Positions 7,922 through 16,886 are shown, counted from the stretch's first letter. The stretch: DNA of 64,000 bases from Pedobacter arcticus A12 (GCF_000302595.1 NZ_AKZJ01000015.1:58837-122836); one strand, 5' to 3'. Made by a program: numbers and translations. The notes: generated by a model from the sequence alone, not told the origin.

Positions 7922-8779
7922 ATGAAATTAATAAGATACGGACAAATAGGAAAAGAAAAAACAGGGGTAGTAATTGATGGTAAAAACTATGACACTTCTG
8001 CTTCTGGGGAAGATTATGACGAAAAGTTTTTTGAAACAGATGGTGTAAATAGATTGGCTTCCTTCGTAGAAAAGAACAAAGCTAGTCTTTCGTTGGTTTC
8101 AGATTCAGAACGTTTAGGGTCGCCAATTGGTCGGCCTTCAAAAATAGTTTGTATTGGTTTAAATTATGCAAAACACGCACAAGAAACCAATGCTACAATC
8201 CCTAAAGAGCCTATTATTTTCTTTAAATCTACCACATCTGTAGTAGGACCAAACGACAATATTATGCTTCCAAAAGATTCTGAAAAAACAGATTGGGAAG
8301 TAGAGTTAGCCTTTGTAATTGGCAAAAAGGCAAGTTATGTTTCAAAGGAAGAAGCTATGGATTATGTTGCAGGTTACGTTTTGCATAACGATGTAAGTGA
8401 AAGAGCTTTCCAATTAGAACGTGGTGGGCAGTGGGCTAAAGGAAAAGGTTGCGATACTTTTGCACCACTTGGTCCATGGTTGGTTACAAAAGATGAGATT
8501 GCCAATCCAAATAATTTACGTCTATGGTTAAAGCTTAACGGTAAAACAATGCAAGACGGCAATACCGACGATTTTATCTTTGATATTGCCCATGTTGTTT
8601 CTTACCTCAGCGAATTTATGACGCTTTTACCAGGAGATGTGATTTCAACAGGAACGCCACATGGTGTGGGTTTAGGTTTTAATCCTCCAATTTATTTAAA
8701 AGCAGGAGATGTAATTGAGTTAGGAATTGATGGTTTAGGAACTTCGAAACAAACCGTTGTAGCTTATGCAAAAGATTGA
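7922..8779 (+). CDS. FAH-family hydrolase, probable 2,4-diketo-3-deoxy-L-fuconate hydrolase
   Basis: A 285-aa fumarylacetoacetate hydrolase-fold protein. The N-terminal cap (about residues 1-70) is followed by the catalytic domain with KIVCIGLNYAKHAQETN, the metal ligands in DWEVELAFVIGK and HNDVSERAF, the Lys of QWAKGKGCDTFAPLGPW, and STGTPHGVG. In the hydrolytic L-fucose route this family splits 2,4-diketo-3-deoxy-L-fuconate into pyruvate and L-lactate. The lactate dehydrogenase gene further on fits that outcome. The start at 7922 follows directly after the 67-bp repeats. Its 3' end overlaps the next gene by 14 bases, so translation is probably coupled. Confidence 0.85.
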   Translation: MKLIRYGQIGKEKTGVVIDGKNYDTSASGEDYDEKFFETDGVNRLASFVEKNKASLSLVSDSERLGSPIGRPSKIVCIGLNYAKHAQETNATIPKEPIIFFKSTTSVVGPNDNIMLPKDSEKTDWEVELAFVIGKKASYVSKEEAMDYVAGYVLHNDVSERAFQLERGGQWAKGKGCDTFAPLGPWLVTKDEIANPNNLRLWLKLNGKTMQDGNTDDFIFDIAHVVSYLSEFMTLLPGDVISTGTPHGVGLGFNPPIYLKAGDVIELGIDGLGTSKQTVVAYAKD

Positions 8780-9596
8780 TACGCATCAGCATTTTTGGAA
8801 ATACAACCCTGTTAAGCATGCTTGGATAAATAATGAAATGGCGGTAATCCAAAAAGATTTTATGCCACATGATTTACAGCCAATTCTGAGCATTGCAGGT
8901 GTAAGCGGTTGTATTGCGGTACAGTCAGATGAGGAAGAAGCCGATAACGATTTTTTATTGGACTTAAGTAAGAAAAATGAGTTCATTAAAGGGATAGTTG
9001 GATGGGTTGATTTTTTAAATAGTGATATTTCTGAGAGGTTAGCTTATTACAGCGAAGTTAAAGCCATTAAGGGGTTTAGATACATTCTTCAAGATAAAGA
9101 ACAGCGGGATTTAATACTCAGTAAAGAGTTCATAAGAGGTATTGTAGCTATGAACGCTTACGACTTTGTTTATGATCTTTTGTTGCTTCCAGACCAATTG
9201 AACTACGCCGAACAACTGGTAAGTCATTTTCCAAATCTGGTTTTTGTATTGGATCATTTGGCAAAGCCGATGATAGAATCCGGAGAAATTAATGCGTGGA
9301 AAACAGCCGTAACCGCCTTAGCAAGACACGAAAATGTGTATTGTAAAGTATCGGGGGTGATTACAGAAGCGGATTGGAAAAATTGGAAACAGGAAGACTT
9401 AATACCTTATATGGATGTGGTTTTTTCCGCATTTGGTATGGATAGGGTCATGTTTGGCTCTGACTGGCCAGTATGCAACCTAGCGGGAGATTACCAAAAA
9501 GTAATGAGAGTGGTAGCGCAACAGGTGAATAGTTTGTCCGTAAACGAGCAGGAGAAATTTTGGAGCTTGAACGCTATTAAATGCTACAATTTATAA
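8766..9596 (+). CDS. Amidohydrolase, probable L-fuconolactonase
   Basis: A 276-aa COG3618-type amidohydrolase (TIM barrel). The HxH metal site is at the very start (KIDTHQHFW, about residues 3-9), followed by a middle His segment (FVLDHLAKP) and the conserved GSDWPVC near residue 236. Family members hydrolyse sugar lactones, including L-fucono-1,5-lactone and L-rhamnonolactone. Between the FAH hydrolase and the fucose dehydrogenase it should open the lactone formed from L-fucose. The ATG at 8766 lies inside the end of the FAH gene; starting there keeps the complete HxH motif. Confidence 0.85.
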   Translation: MQKIDTHQHFWKYNPVKHAWINNEMAVIQKDFMPHDLQPILSIAGVSGCIAVQSDEEEADNDFLLDLSKKNEFIKGIVGWVDFLNSDISERLAYYSEVKAIKGFRYILQDKEQRDLILSKEFIRGIVAMNAYDFVYDLLLLPDQLNYAEQLVSHFPNLVFVLDHLAKPMIESGEINAWKTAVTALARHENVYCKVSGVITEADWKNWKQEDLIPYMDVVFSAFGMDRVMFGSDWPVCNLAGDYQKVMRVVAQQVNSLSVNEQEKFWSLNAIKCYNL

Positions 9597-9606
9597 ACTA
9601 ATTATA

Positions 9607-10395
9607 ATGGATTTAAATTTAAAGGACAAGGTTATTCTAATCACAGGGGGGGCCAAAGGCATTGGTTTCGGGATAGCGGAAACTATAGCTAAGGAAGAGG
9701 CAATAGCAGTAATTATCGGCAGAAAGCAAGCGGATAATCAAAAGGCAATTGACCTAATTACGGCAAGCGGGGGTAATGCTTTTGGAATAGAAGCAGAATT
9801 AACCAGCTCCGAAGCATGTAAAAAAGCAGTAGAAAAAGCAATTGCAGCATTCGGAAGAATTGATGGCTTAGTAAATAATGCAGGTTTAAACGATGGAGTT
9901 GGGTTAGAAAACGGTAATTATGAAGATTTTGTGCAAAGCTTACATCGTAACCTTATTCATTACTATTTAATGGCTCACCATGCTTTGCCAGAATTGATTA
10001 AATCAAAAGGAAATATCCTTAACATTTCTTCAAAGACCGGAGAAACGGGACAAGGAAATACTTCTGGTTACGCTGCCTCAAACGGAGGTAGAAATGCCTT
10101 AACGAGAGAATGGGCAGTTGAGCTTTTAAAATACGGCATCCGTGTAAACGCTCTAGTGGTAGCAGAATGTTGGACACCACAATACGAAAACTGGATTACA
10201 ACATTAAATAACCCAGAAGAAACTTTAGCTAAAATTACGGCCCATATCCCGCTAGAAAATAGGATGACCACCATCCATGAAATAGGAAATACCGTTGCTT
10301 TTTTGTTGAGTGATAGATCTAGTCATACTACGGGGCAAATTCTACATGTTGATGGCGGTTACGTTCATTTAGACCGGGCTTTGGCTAACGCTTAA
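9607..10395 (+). CDS. SDR dehydrogenase, probable L-fucose 1-dehydrogenase
   Basis: A 262-aa short-chain dehydrogenase: TGGAKGIG near residue 14, NNAG near residue 92, catalytic Ser in NISSKTGETGQG, TREWAVELLKYGIRVNALVVAECWTP, and HTTGQILHVDGGYVHLDRALA at the end. It starts the pathway by oxidising beta-L-fucose to fuconolactone. The catalytic Tyr is in SGYAASNGGRN, where an Asn stands at the position of the usual YxxxK Lys. That may be a feature of this subfamily or a change here; the rest of the protein looks intact. A partial, internally deleted copy lies downstream of the second permease gene (11791-11975). Confidence 0.82.
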   Translation: MDLNLKDKVILITGGAKGIGFGIAETIAKEEAIAVIIGRKQADNQKAIDLITASGGNAFGIEAELTSSEACKKAVEKAIAAFGRIDGLVNNAGLNDGVGLENGNYEDFVQSLHRNLIHYYLMAHHALPELIKSKGNILNISSKTGETGQGNTSGYAASNGGRNALTREWAVELLKYGIRVNALVVAECWTPQYENWITTLNNPEETLAKITAHIPLENRMTTIHEIGNTVAFLLSDRSSHTTGQILHVDGGYVHLDRALANA

Positions 10396-10456
10396 TTTGT
10401 ATAAGAACCTAAAAATAATTTTTAAATAAATAATTAACCCTAATTTTTGGACATCA

Positions 10457-11764
10457 ATGGCTAAAGCAAAAATACCTGTCGTTTCTAAGGAAATGTTAGT
10501 TCCCTTTATATTGATTACTTCTTTGTTTGCATTATGGGGCTTTGCAAATGATATTACCAATCCTATGGTGGCTGCTTTTAGTACCGTAATGGAAATATCT
10601 ACAGCAAAAGCTTCATTGGTACAGTTCGCTTTTTATGGTGGATACGCAACAATGGCAATCCCGGCTGCACTTTTTGTAAAAAAGTACAGTTATAAAAAGG
10701 GAATTATTGTTGGTTTACTATTGTATGCCGTTGGCGCTCTTTTATTCTACCCTGCTACCAAATATGAAGTATTCGGGTTCTTTCTGGTCTCTCTTTATAT
10801 TCTCACCTTTGGGCTTGCATTTCTTGAAACTACTGCAAACCCTTTTATTTTATCAATGGGGGATAAAGAAACAGCAACACGAAGATTGAATTTAGCTCAA
10901 GCATTTAATCCGATGGGGTCTTTATTAGGGATGTTTATAGCGTCAAACTTTATCCTATCAGCTTTAACGTCTGATAAAAAAGATGTAGCGGGGGATTTGA
11001 TTTACACCGGTTTACCAGAAATAGAAAAAGCAACGATAAGATCTCATGATTTGGCGATCATAAGTACGCCGTATGTGGTACTAGGGTTTGTAGTGTTGTT
11101 GGTTTTGGTTGTTATAGCCTTGATGAAAATGCCAAAAAGAAACAATGCCGACCACCAGATAAAGGCTAAGGAAACCTTTAAAAGGTTGTTAAGTAATGTG
11201 AATTATAGAGAAGGAGTTGTTGCTCAACTATTTTATGTTGCCGCTCAGATAATGTGTTGGACTTTTATTATCCAGTACGCTGATCGTTTAGGCATCCCTA
11301 AATCTACCGCTCAAAACTACAATATTGTAGCAATGGTTGTTTTTCTGTTAAGCCGTTTTATAAGTACTTTTTTAATGAAGTACATCAACTCAAGGATGTT
11401 GCTTACCATTTTTGCAGTTGGTGGGATAATTACTGTTACCGGAATTATTTTAATACAAGGAATGTTGGGCTTATATTGTTTAGTTGCTACTTCTGCATTT
11501 ATGTCGTTAATGTTTCCTACAATTTACGGTATTGCCTTGGAAGGGTTAGAAAATGACGACGCTACACTAGGCGCTGCTGGCCTAGTAATGGCTATAGTTG
11601 GGGGTGCTTTAATGCCACCGCTGCAAGGAAGTATAATTGATTTAGGTACTGTGGCAGGTTTTCCTGCGGTTAATATTTCGTTTGTATTACCATTAATAAG
11701 TTTTATAGCGATTACTATTTATGGCTTAAGAGCTATTAAGCGTACACGGACCGTAATTGCTTAG
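10457..11764 (+). CDS. FucP-type MFS sugar permease 2
   Basis: A 435-aa major facilitator protein of the FucP family, paralogous to the one at 3479. Signatures are ITSLFALWGFANDITNPMV at the start, FLETTANPFILSMGDKETATRRLNLAQAFNPMGSLLG in the N-half, and SLMFPTIYGIALEGL plus GGALMPPLQGSIID in the C-half. Twelve membrane segments are expected. It differs from the first copy in length and in loops, so the two may differ in affinity or carry a second sugar such as galactose. It sits between the fucose dehydrogenase gene and a partial duplicate of it, suggesting a duplication that spanned this gene. Confidence 0.86.
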   Translation: MAKAKIPVVSKEMLVPFILITSLFALWGFANDITNPMVAAFSTVMEISTAKASLVQFAFYGGYATMAIPAALFVKKYSYKKGIIVGLLLYAVGALLFYPATKYEVFGFFLVSLYILTFGLAFLETTANPFILSMGDKETATRRLNLAQAFNPMGSLLGMFIASNFILSALTSDKKDVAGDLIYTGLPEIEKATIRSHDLAIISTPYVVLGFVVLLVLVVIALMKMPKRNNADHQIKAKETFKRLLSNVNYREGVVAQLFYVAAQIMCWTFIIQYADRLGIPKSTAQNYNIVAMVVFLLSRFISTFLMKYINSRMLLTIFAVGGIITVTGIILIQGMLGLYCLVATSAFMSLMFPTIYGIALEGLENDDATLGAAGLVMAIVGGALMPPLQGSIIDLGTVAGFPAVNISFVLPLISFIAITIYGLRAIKRTRTVIA

Positions 11765-11790
11765 CATCTGCTTATGGGAAATTCTAATTT

Positions 11791-11975
11791 AAAGCTTATA
11801 TCGTAACCTTATTCATTACTATTTAATGGCTCACCATGCTTTGCCAGAACTGATTAAATCAAAAGGAAATACTGTTGCTTTTTTGTTGAGCAATAAATCA
11901 AATACAACACTTGGTCAAATTTTATATGTTGATGGTGGTTATGCTCATTTAGACCGAGTTTTGGCTGACGCTTAA
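11791..11975 (+). pseudogene. Internally deleted partial copy of the L-fucose dehydrogenase gene
   Basis: These 185 bases match two separate parts of the SDR gene at 9607. The first part corresponds to 9935-10015 (YRNLIHYYLMAHHALPELIKSKG) and the second to 10285-10395 (NTVAFLL ... ILYVDGGYAHLDRVLADA), ending at the equivalent stop. The junction falls on ggaaata, which occurs at both break points in the parent gene (10009 and 10285). The missing 276 bp is exactly 92 codons. The copy has no Rossmann motif or active site. An internal ATG (11826) could give 49 residues. Scattered base changes show it is not recent. Confidence 0.9.
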
Positions 11976-12045
11976 ACAGATAAGCGATATTATTTGTCTC
12001 TGTTCAATAAATTAAAAAAGATCAAAAGTTAAAGAATTAATATTT

Positions 12046-13197
12046 ATGGCATTAGAATTCAATACAAAATATCCTTCTATTGATGATTTAAGGAAAAAAG
12101 CGCAAAAGAACATTCCAAAATTTGCATTTGAATACTTAGATGGAGGATGTAATGAAGATGTGAACCTACATAGGAATGTTTCGGAACTTAGAGACGTTCA
12201 ATTAAAGCCTCAGTACATAAAAAACTTCAACGGGCTTAGCCTAAAAACCAATTTGTTTGGGATAGAATATGATGCACCATTTGGAATTGCACCCATTGGT
12301 TTACAAGGTTTAATATGGCCAAATTCTCCAGAAATTTTAGCAAAAGCAGCTTTTAAGCATAACATACCTTTTATTTTAAGTACGGTAACCACGACTAGTA
12401 TAGAGCGAGTTAGCGAGCTGACAGAAGGCAAAGCTTGGTTTCAGTTATATCACCCTACGGAGAACCGATTGCGAGATGATATCATTAAAAGAGCGGAAGC
12501 CGCAGAATGCCCGGTTTTAGTCATCCTTTGTGATGTACCTACTTTTGGGTTTAGACCTAGAGATATACGAAATGGCTTGGCGATGCCTCCTAAAATGTCT
12601 GTTAGAAACATATTACAGGTGATGGGAAAACCTAGTTGGGCATTAAATACTTTAAGATATGGCCAGCCCAATTTTGCAAACCTAAAACCGTATATGCCTA
12701 AAGGTTTAGACTTAAAGCAATTAGGCCAGTTTATGGATGCCACATTTTCTGGAAGGTTAAATGAGGATAAAATAAAAGCAATCCGTGACCAATGGAAAGG
12801 TAAATTGGTACTTAAAGGAGTTGCTTCTGAAATTGATGCACAGGAAGCTATCCGTTTGGGTATAGACGGAATTATTGTTTCTAACCATGGCGGAAGACAA
12901 TTAGATTCGGGAGAATCTTCAATTAAGCCATTAACTAGAATTGCAGAAAAATTTGTTAATCAAATTGAGGTGATGATGGATAGCGGTATTCGGTCTGGTT
13001 CTGATGTGGCTAGAGCAATAGCAAGCGGTGCTAAATTCACTTTCATGGGAAGATCTTTTATGTATGGAGCAGCAGCTTTAGGGAATAAAGGAGGTAATCA
13101 CACGATTTCCTTATTAAAAAAGGAATTAAACCAAATTATGGAACAGCTTTGTTGTGAGCGGTTAGAAGATTTACCAAGTCATTTGATCAAGAAATAA
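12046..13197 (+). CDS. lldD: FMN-dependent L-lactate dehydrogenase (LldD-like)
   Basis: A 383-aa alpha-hydroxy-acid dehydrogenase. It shows FAFEYLDGGCNEDVN near the N-terminus, PFGIAPIGLQGLIWP, LSTVTTTSIE, WFQLYHP, the Lys in KLVLKGVAS, the catalytic base His281 in SNHGGRQLD, and MMDSGIRSGSD/FMGRSFMYGAAALG for FMN phosphate binding. Members oxidise L-lactate to pyruvate, usually passing electrons to quinone. The FAH reaction releases L-lactate, so this enzyme lets both fragments of fucose enter central metabolism. It ends the plus-strand fucose block. Other 2-hydroxy acids are possible substrates, but the context favours lactate. Confidence 0.85.
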   Translation: MALEFNTKYPSIDDLRKKAQKNIPKFAFEYLDGGCNEDVNLHRNVSELRDVQLKPQYIKNFNGLSLKTNLFGIEYDAPFGIAPIGLQGLIWPNSPEILAKAAFKHNIPFILSTVTTTSIERVSELTEGKAWFQLYHPTENRLRDDIIKRAEAAECPVLVILCDVPTFGFRPRDIRNGLAMPPKMSVRNILQVMGKPSWALNTLRYGQPNFANLKPYMPKGLDLKQLGQFMDATFSGRLNEDKIKAIRDQWKGKLVLKGVASEIDAQEAIRLGIDGIIVSNHGGRQLDSGESSIKPLTRIAEKFVNQIEVMMDSGIRSGSDVARAIASGAKFTFMGRSFMYGAAALGNKGGNHTISLLKKELNQIMEQLCCERLEDLPSHLIKK

Positions 13198-13467
13198 AAG
13201 AACTATCTAATTATTAAATTCACAGCGATTAAAACTGCCATTAAATATTGATAATAAGATTGAAAATGTAATTGAATCAGGTGAGGGGATGAAAAGTATT
13301 CTATTTTGAAAAGCACACAAAGTTGTTGTAAACCCATGGAAGCCAAGAATATAATTAAAATAAGTTCGGATTAAGCGCCACAGAGCTGTTTTTTTCTGCT
13401 TGCCGCGTAGCTTAAAATCGTAACCAAGGCAATTTGGACGATCGCAACATCAGACTGAAAGGATAAG
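13198..13467. other. Noncoding stretch after the lactate dehydrogenase gene
   Basis: No gene or terminator hairpin was recognised between the lactate dehydrogenase stop and the sulfatase remnant. It may include further decayed sequence belonging to that remnant, but no family motif can be read. Confidence 0.3.
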
Positions 13468-13680
13468 AAGTCCCTCGTTCCCACCAATCTATCCATGTTA
13501 GGAGTAATAATTTCCTTGTTCCCTAGCGCATGTATAGCCGTATAAGTTTGAACGTCTGTTTAAATTACCACAATATTTGGTTTTTGTTGATTAATACTTT
13601 GAGCCGATAAATAAGTGGTTGATGCAAATAACCAAGTCACGCACTAAGCGTATCACTTTTAAACTCGAAATATATTTCAT
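13468..13680 (-). pseudogene. Remnant of a sulfatase N-terminus
   Basis: On the minus strand an ATG at 13680 opens MKYISSLKVIRLVRD. After a shift of frame the sequence reads ASTTYLSAQSINQQKPNIVVI, stop, TDVQTYTAIHALGNKEIITP, NMDRLVGTRDF. That is the end of a signal peptide, the sulfatase strand QKPNI-V-I, and the segment TPNMDRL that precedes the CxPxR site in the family. The CxPxR motif and everything after it are missing. At least one frameshift, one stop and a large deletion are present. It lies 3' of the intact sulfatase gene in transcription order. Confidence 0.75.
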
Positions 13681-13704
13681 TTTTATTGATTTTTTAAAAA
13701 TAAA

Positions 13705-15597
13705 TTAATGTGCACTTAAACTTGTCTCAAAGTCTTTAGCGGCAGATTTTATATTGTATGATAAATTTTTGCGCTTTAATAAATCTTGTATTGTTGATAA
13801 ATATACTTCTCTTTTCGGGCTATAAATTAAGTAATTGATAGTCATTAATGATAATAGTTCCTGGTCGCTCATTATCAAATTCTTAAGATTTGTTTCCGCT
13901 TTTTGATTGCTGAAATTGGCATAAGCTACTGCCGAAATCGTTGAAATTACTAGTGCATAATCATCGTTTAAAGCAGCAACAATTTGCGATTGATAAGGTT
14001 TTAAAAATTTAGCAGGTTGCGAAAGTAAACCTAAGGCTACCCAATATCTAACGATTTTGTTTCCACTATTTAATAAATCAATCTGTTTTTTGGCAATAAC
14101 TGCATCTCTTTTTCCAGCTAATGATGCAGCGGCATATATTTCTTTAAAAGGGTAATTTTTATCATCAAGACGGTAGTTGTAAGGAGAAGTTGTTTTTGAG
14201 ATTTGTGCAATTTCGTATTCGGGCAAAAACATAATATCTCTGGAAGTTAATAATTGATCGTCTAACTGCGTTCTCATTTTTTGCAATTCAGGCTGATAAG
14301 CTTTATCATTAACCAAATTATGTGTTTCCCATGGGTCTTTTGATAAGTCAAATAAAAACTCGGCTGGTCGCTCTTCAAATAAACTTTTCTGCAAGGTATT
14401 CAGTTTTCCGGCTGCCAAATCCTCTCTCATCTGAATTTTAATGTCGCCAATTTCCATGTAATTGATGTATCTGGCTTCGTTGATAAAAGGATAATAGTTA
14501 CGTGAATAGACTAGCTTTCCATTGGTTACAGAACGAACCATGTCAACACCGTTATCAGACCTATCGCTCGATAAAACTAAATGATCAACAGGTTTTGCTC
14601 TTTTTTTTCCAATTAAAACCCTTCCTTTCATTTGTTTAGGAATATCGGCACCAGCTAAAGCCAACATTGATGGTGCAAGATCTGCAAAATCAATAAGTTC
14701 ATCTGTTACTATACCGCCTGTTTTCCAAGGCGATAAATCTTTATACATTGGCGGAAACCAAGCGACAAAAGGTACTCGGTAACCGAAATTAATTCCGTTA
14801 GTTTTTCCTCGTGGCATTCCCTCGCCATGGTCTGCAAAGCAAAAAACGATAGTGCTATCTAGTAAATGATCATCTTTTAATCGCTGTAAAAGTGCGCCAA
14901 TTTTATTGTCGGTAAGTTTAATAGAATTATAAACCCTGGCAAACTGCTTACGCATTTCTGGCGAATCGCGATAAAACGGTGGCATTACAAAATCGTTTTC
15001 TCCAATCCTATCTGCAACAGGGAGCTGATCAATTACCATTTTCAGATATTTTGAATAAGGATCTGTCATGGTGCGGGATTGGTGCGAATCCATATAATTG
15101 AAAACAGCAAAAAATGGTTGTCCCGATTTTCGTTTCCACCAACCAGCTTCATTAGAACTTTCATGCCAAGCATCTTTTATAAAAGCTTTTACGTTGCCTA
15201 CATTATAATCTGTTTTGGAATTGTTGGTAGTGTAGTAACCCTCTTTTTGCAAGTAATAAGGAAAACCATGCATATCTGCAGGGATATTATAGTTACTTCT
15301 GTGATTTCCAGTACCTGTTTCAAAGGTTTTTACTCCAGTAATAATTGCGGTTCTTGCTGGCGAACATACCGTTCCAGTAGAAAACGCATTGGTAAATCTT
15401 ATTCCCTTTTCGGCAAGATTATCTATTACCGGCGTACGGGCATCGGCATTGCCGTAACATCCAATAAATTGTGGCGAAGTATCTTCATAAGTAATCCACA
15501 AAATATTGGGCTTGCTTTGTGCAAATGCTATTTGGTGAAGAATTACTAAGAAAACTAGAAGTTTAACAAATCTCATTGTAGGTTTAACAAATTCCAT
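13705..15597 (-). CDS. Exported sulfatase, S1_8-like, with helical C-terminal domain
   Basis: A 630-aa formylglycine sulfatase. After a signal peptide (cut near AFAQ, residue 27) come the metal-binding strand KPNILWITYEDTSP and the C78-SPAR motif whose Cys is converted to formylglycine. Further conserved parts are NYMDSHQSRT, the FCFADHGEGMPRGK metal/sulfate site near residue 255 and FLFDLSKDPWETHNLV near residue 420. The last 150 residues form a HEAT-like helical tail. ATG at 15597 and at 15576 (MRFVKLLVFL) are both possible starts; the second gives the more usual signal peptide. The layout resembles SulfAtlas family S1_8 (N-sulfoglucosamine/mucin type). The substrate is unknown, and the subfamily is a by-eye call. 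Two broken relatives lie at 60130 and 63285. Confidence 0.82.
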   Translation of the reverse strand: MEFVKPTMRFVKLLVFLVILHQIAFAQSKPNILWITYEDTSPQFIGCYGNADARTPVIDNLAEKGIRFTNAFSTGTVCSPARTAIITGVKTFETGTGNHRSNYNIPADMHGFPYYLQKEGYYTTNNSKTDYNVGNVKAFIKDAWHESSNEAGWWKRKSGQPFFAVFNYMDSHQSRTMTDPYSKYLKMVIDQLPVADRIGENDFVMPPFYRDSPEMRKQFARVYNSIKLTDNKIGALLQRLKDDHLLDSTIVFCFADHGEGMPRGKTNGINFGYRVPFVAWFPPMYKDLSPWKTGGIVTDELIDFADLAPSMLALAGADIPKQMKGRVLIGKKRAKPVDHLVLSSDRSDNGVDMVRSVTNGKLVYSRNYYPFINEARYINYMEIGDIKIQMREDLAAGKLNTLQKSLFEERPAEFLFDLSKDPWETHNLVNDKAYQPELQKMRTQLDDQLLTSRDIMFLPEYEIAQISKTTSPYNYRLDDKNYPFKEIYAAASLAGKRDAVIAKKQIDLLNSGNKIVRYWVALGLLSQPAKFLKPYQSQIVAALNDDYALVISTISAVAYANFSNQKAETNLKNLIMSDQELLSLMTINYLIYSPKREVYLSTIQDLLKRKNLSYNIKSAAKDFETSLSAH

Positions 15598-15875
15598 AAA
15601 ACAAATTTTATATTTTGATTGTAGTTGCGCCGTTTACTAACACGGTGGTTTACCAAAGATAAACATCGCTTTAAAAAAACACGGGTCAGATTAATTCAAA
15701 GTGAGGTGTAAATCAGGTCGCCGAGTGTGTAAAAACTTATTTTTGACACATCAGATATCCTATTTTGCCCTGTTACGCTATCTTAATCAAAACTTTAAAC
15801 TGCAATTTTGATTACAATTAAAATAAGTCCTTTAAATTTTGTATTTCAGAGTACTTTTAGCCTAAACCAGAAAAA

Positions 15876-16700
15876 ATGATTAAAAAGATTGCTGTTGTTG
15901 GTTTCGTTTGCTTCTTTACAAACTTCGTTTTTGCGCAAGAAGTAAAAAATCTAATTACTTACAAACAGGTAGACACAACTACTCTGAAGATGGAGGTTAT
16001 TTATCCGCCTGATTTAGTGAAGAGTAAAATTTACCCAGCGGTAGTTTTTTTCTTCGGCGGCGGTTGGATTAGCGGGAGCATTAATCAGTTTAAACCACAA
16101 GCTAATTTCTTTGCAAAAAGAGGAATGGTTTGTTTTTTAGTAGATTATAGAGTTAAAAACAGGCAGAAAATTACTCCGTTTGAATCTTTAAAAGACGCCA
16201 AATCTGCAATGAGGTTTGTAAGGAAAAATGCAAGGGATTTTCAAGTAAATCCCAATGCAATTATTGCTTCTGGCGGGTCTGCAGGAGGACATTTGGCAGC
16301 AGCAACTGCTTTAATTGATAACTATAACGAAACCACGGATGATCTATCAATCAGTGCAAAGCCAAATGCGCTAATTTTATTTAACCCCGTTATTGACAAT
16401 GGGCCTGATGGTTATGGCTATGAAAGAGTTGGTGATGCCTATAAAAATTTCTCTCCCTTATACAATATCCGTAAAAACGCACCGCCAACTATCGTATTCC
16501 AAGGAACAAAAGATAAGCTGATACCAGTAGCCACGGCAGAACGGTTTAAGAACGAAATGATAAAAGCTGGAAATCAATGTGAATTATTTTTATACGATGG
16601 GCAAGAACATGGCTTTTTCAACAAGAAAGAATTTGTAGATAAAACGATGGTAGAGACAGATAAATTTTTGACCCAATTAGGATATTTAAAACCTTTATAA
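15876..16700 (+). CDS. Exported alpha/beta-hydrolase, probable carbohydrate deacetylase/esterase
   Basis: A 274-aa secreted hydrolase with a signal peptide ending NFVFAQ at residue 21. It has an oxyanion segment FFFGGGWISG, the nucleophile Ser135 in ASGGSAGGHLAA, an acid Asp213 in GTKDKLIP, and His245 in GQEHGFF. The layout matches the BD-FAE/acetyl-esterase group often found in polysaccharide loci, which removes acetyl or other acyl groups from glycans in the periplasm. It stands alone on the plus strand between minus-strand sulfatases and just before the IS1182 element, so it probably has its own promoter. The exact ester is unknown. Confidence 0.78.
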   Translation: MIKKIAVVGFVCFFTNFVFAQEVKNLITYKQVDTTTLKMEVIYPPDLVKSKIYPAVVFFFGGGWISGSINQFKPQANFFAKRGMVCFLVDYRVKNRQKITPFESLKDAKSAMRFVRKNARDFQVNPNAIIASGGSAGGHLAAATALIDNYNETTDDLSISAKPNALILFNPVIDNGPDGYGYERVGDAYKNFSPLYNIRKNAPPTIVFQGTKDKLIPVATAERFKNEMIKAGNQCELFLYDGQEHGFFNKKEFVDKTMVETDKFLTQLGYLKPL

Positions 16701-16886
16701 AAACCTGAGCTCGATTATAAAGGTATTGACTAGGGCATTACCAGATTGATCTATATCGGCGCCAATGTCAAACCTTTTTAGTCTATAAAACAGATACGAT
16801 CGATAAGCAGAGAAAACCATTTATAATCAAACATAAATTTTACTTACAACTGAACTAAGAGCTTAATAAAGCGACTTGAGATATAA

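Noticed and set aside
10707..10889. 60-aa plus-strand ORF inside the second permease gene
   Set aside because: Overlaps the FucP coding frame in another phase and has no start context or motif.
15079..15549. 156-aa plus-strand ORF opposite the S1_8-like sulfatase
   Set aside because: Antisense to the catalytic core of a well-supported sulfatase; hydrophobic and Cys-rich by chance.
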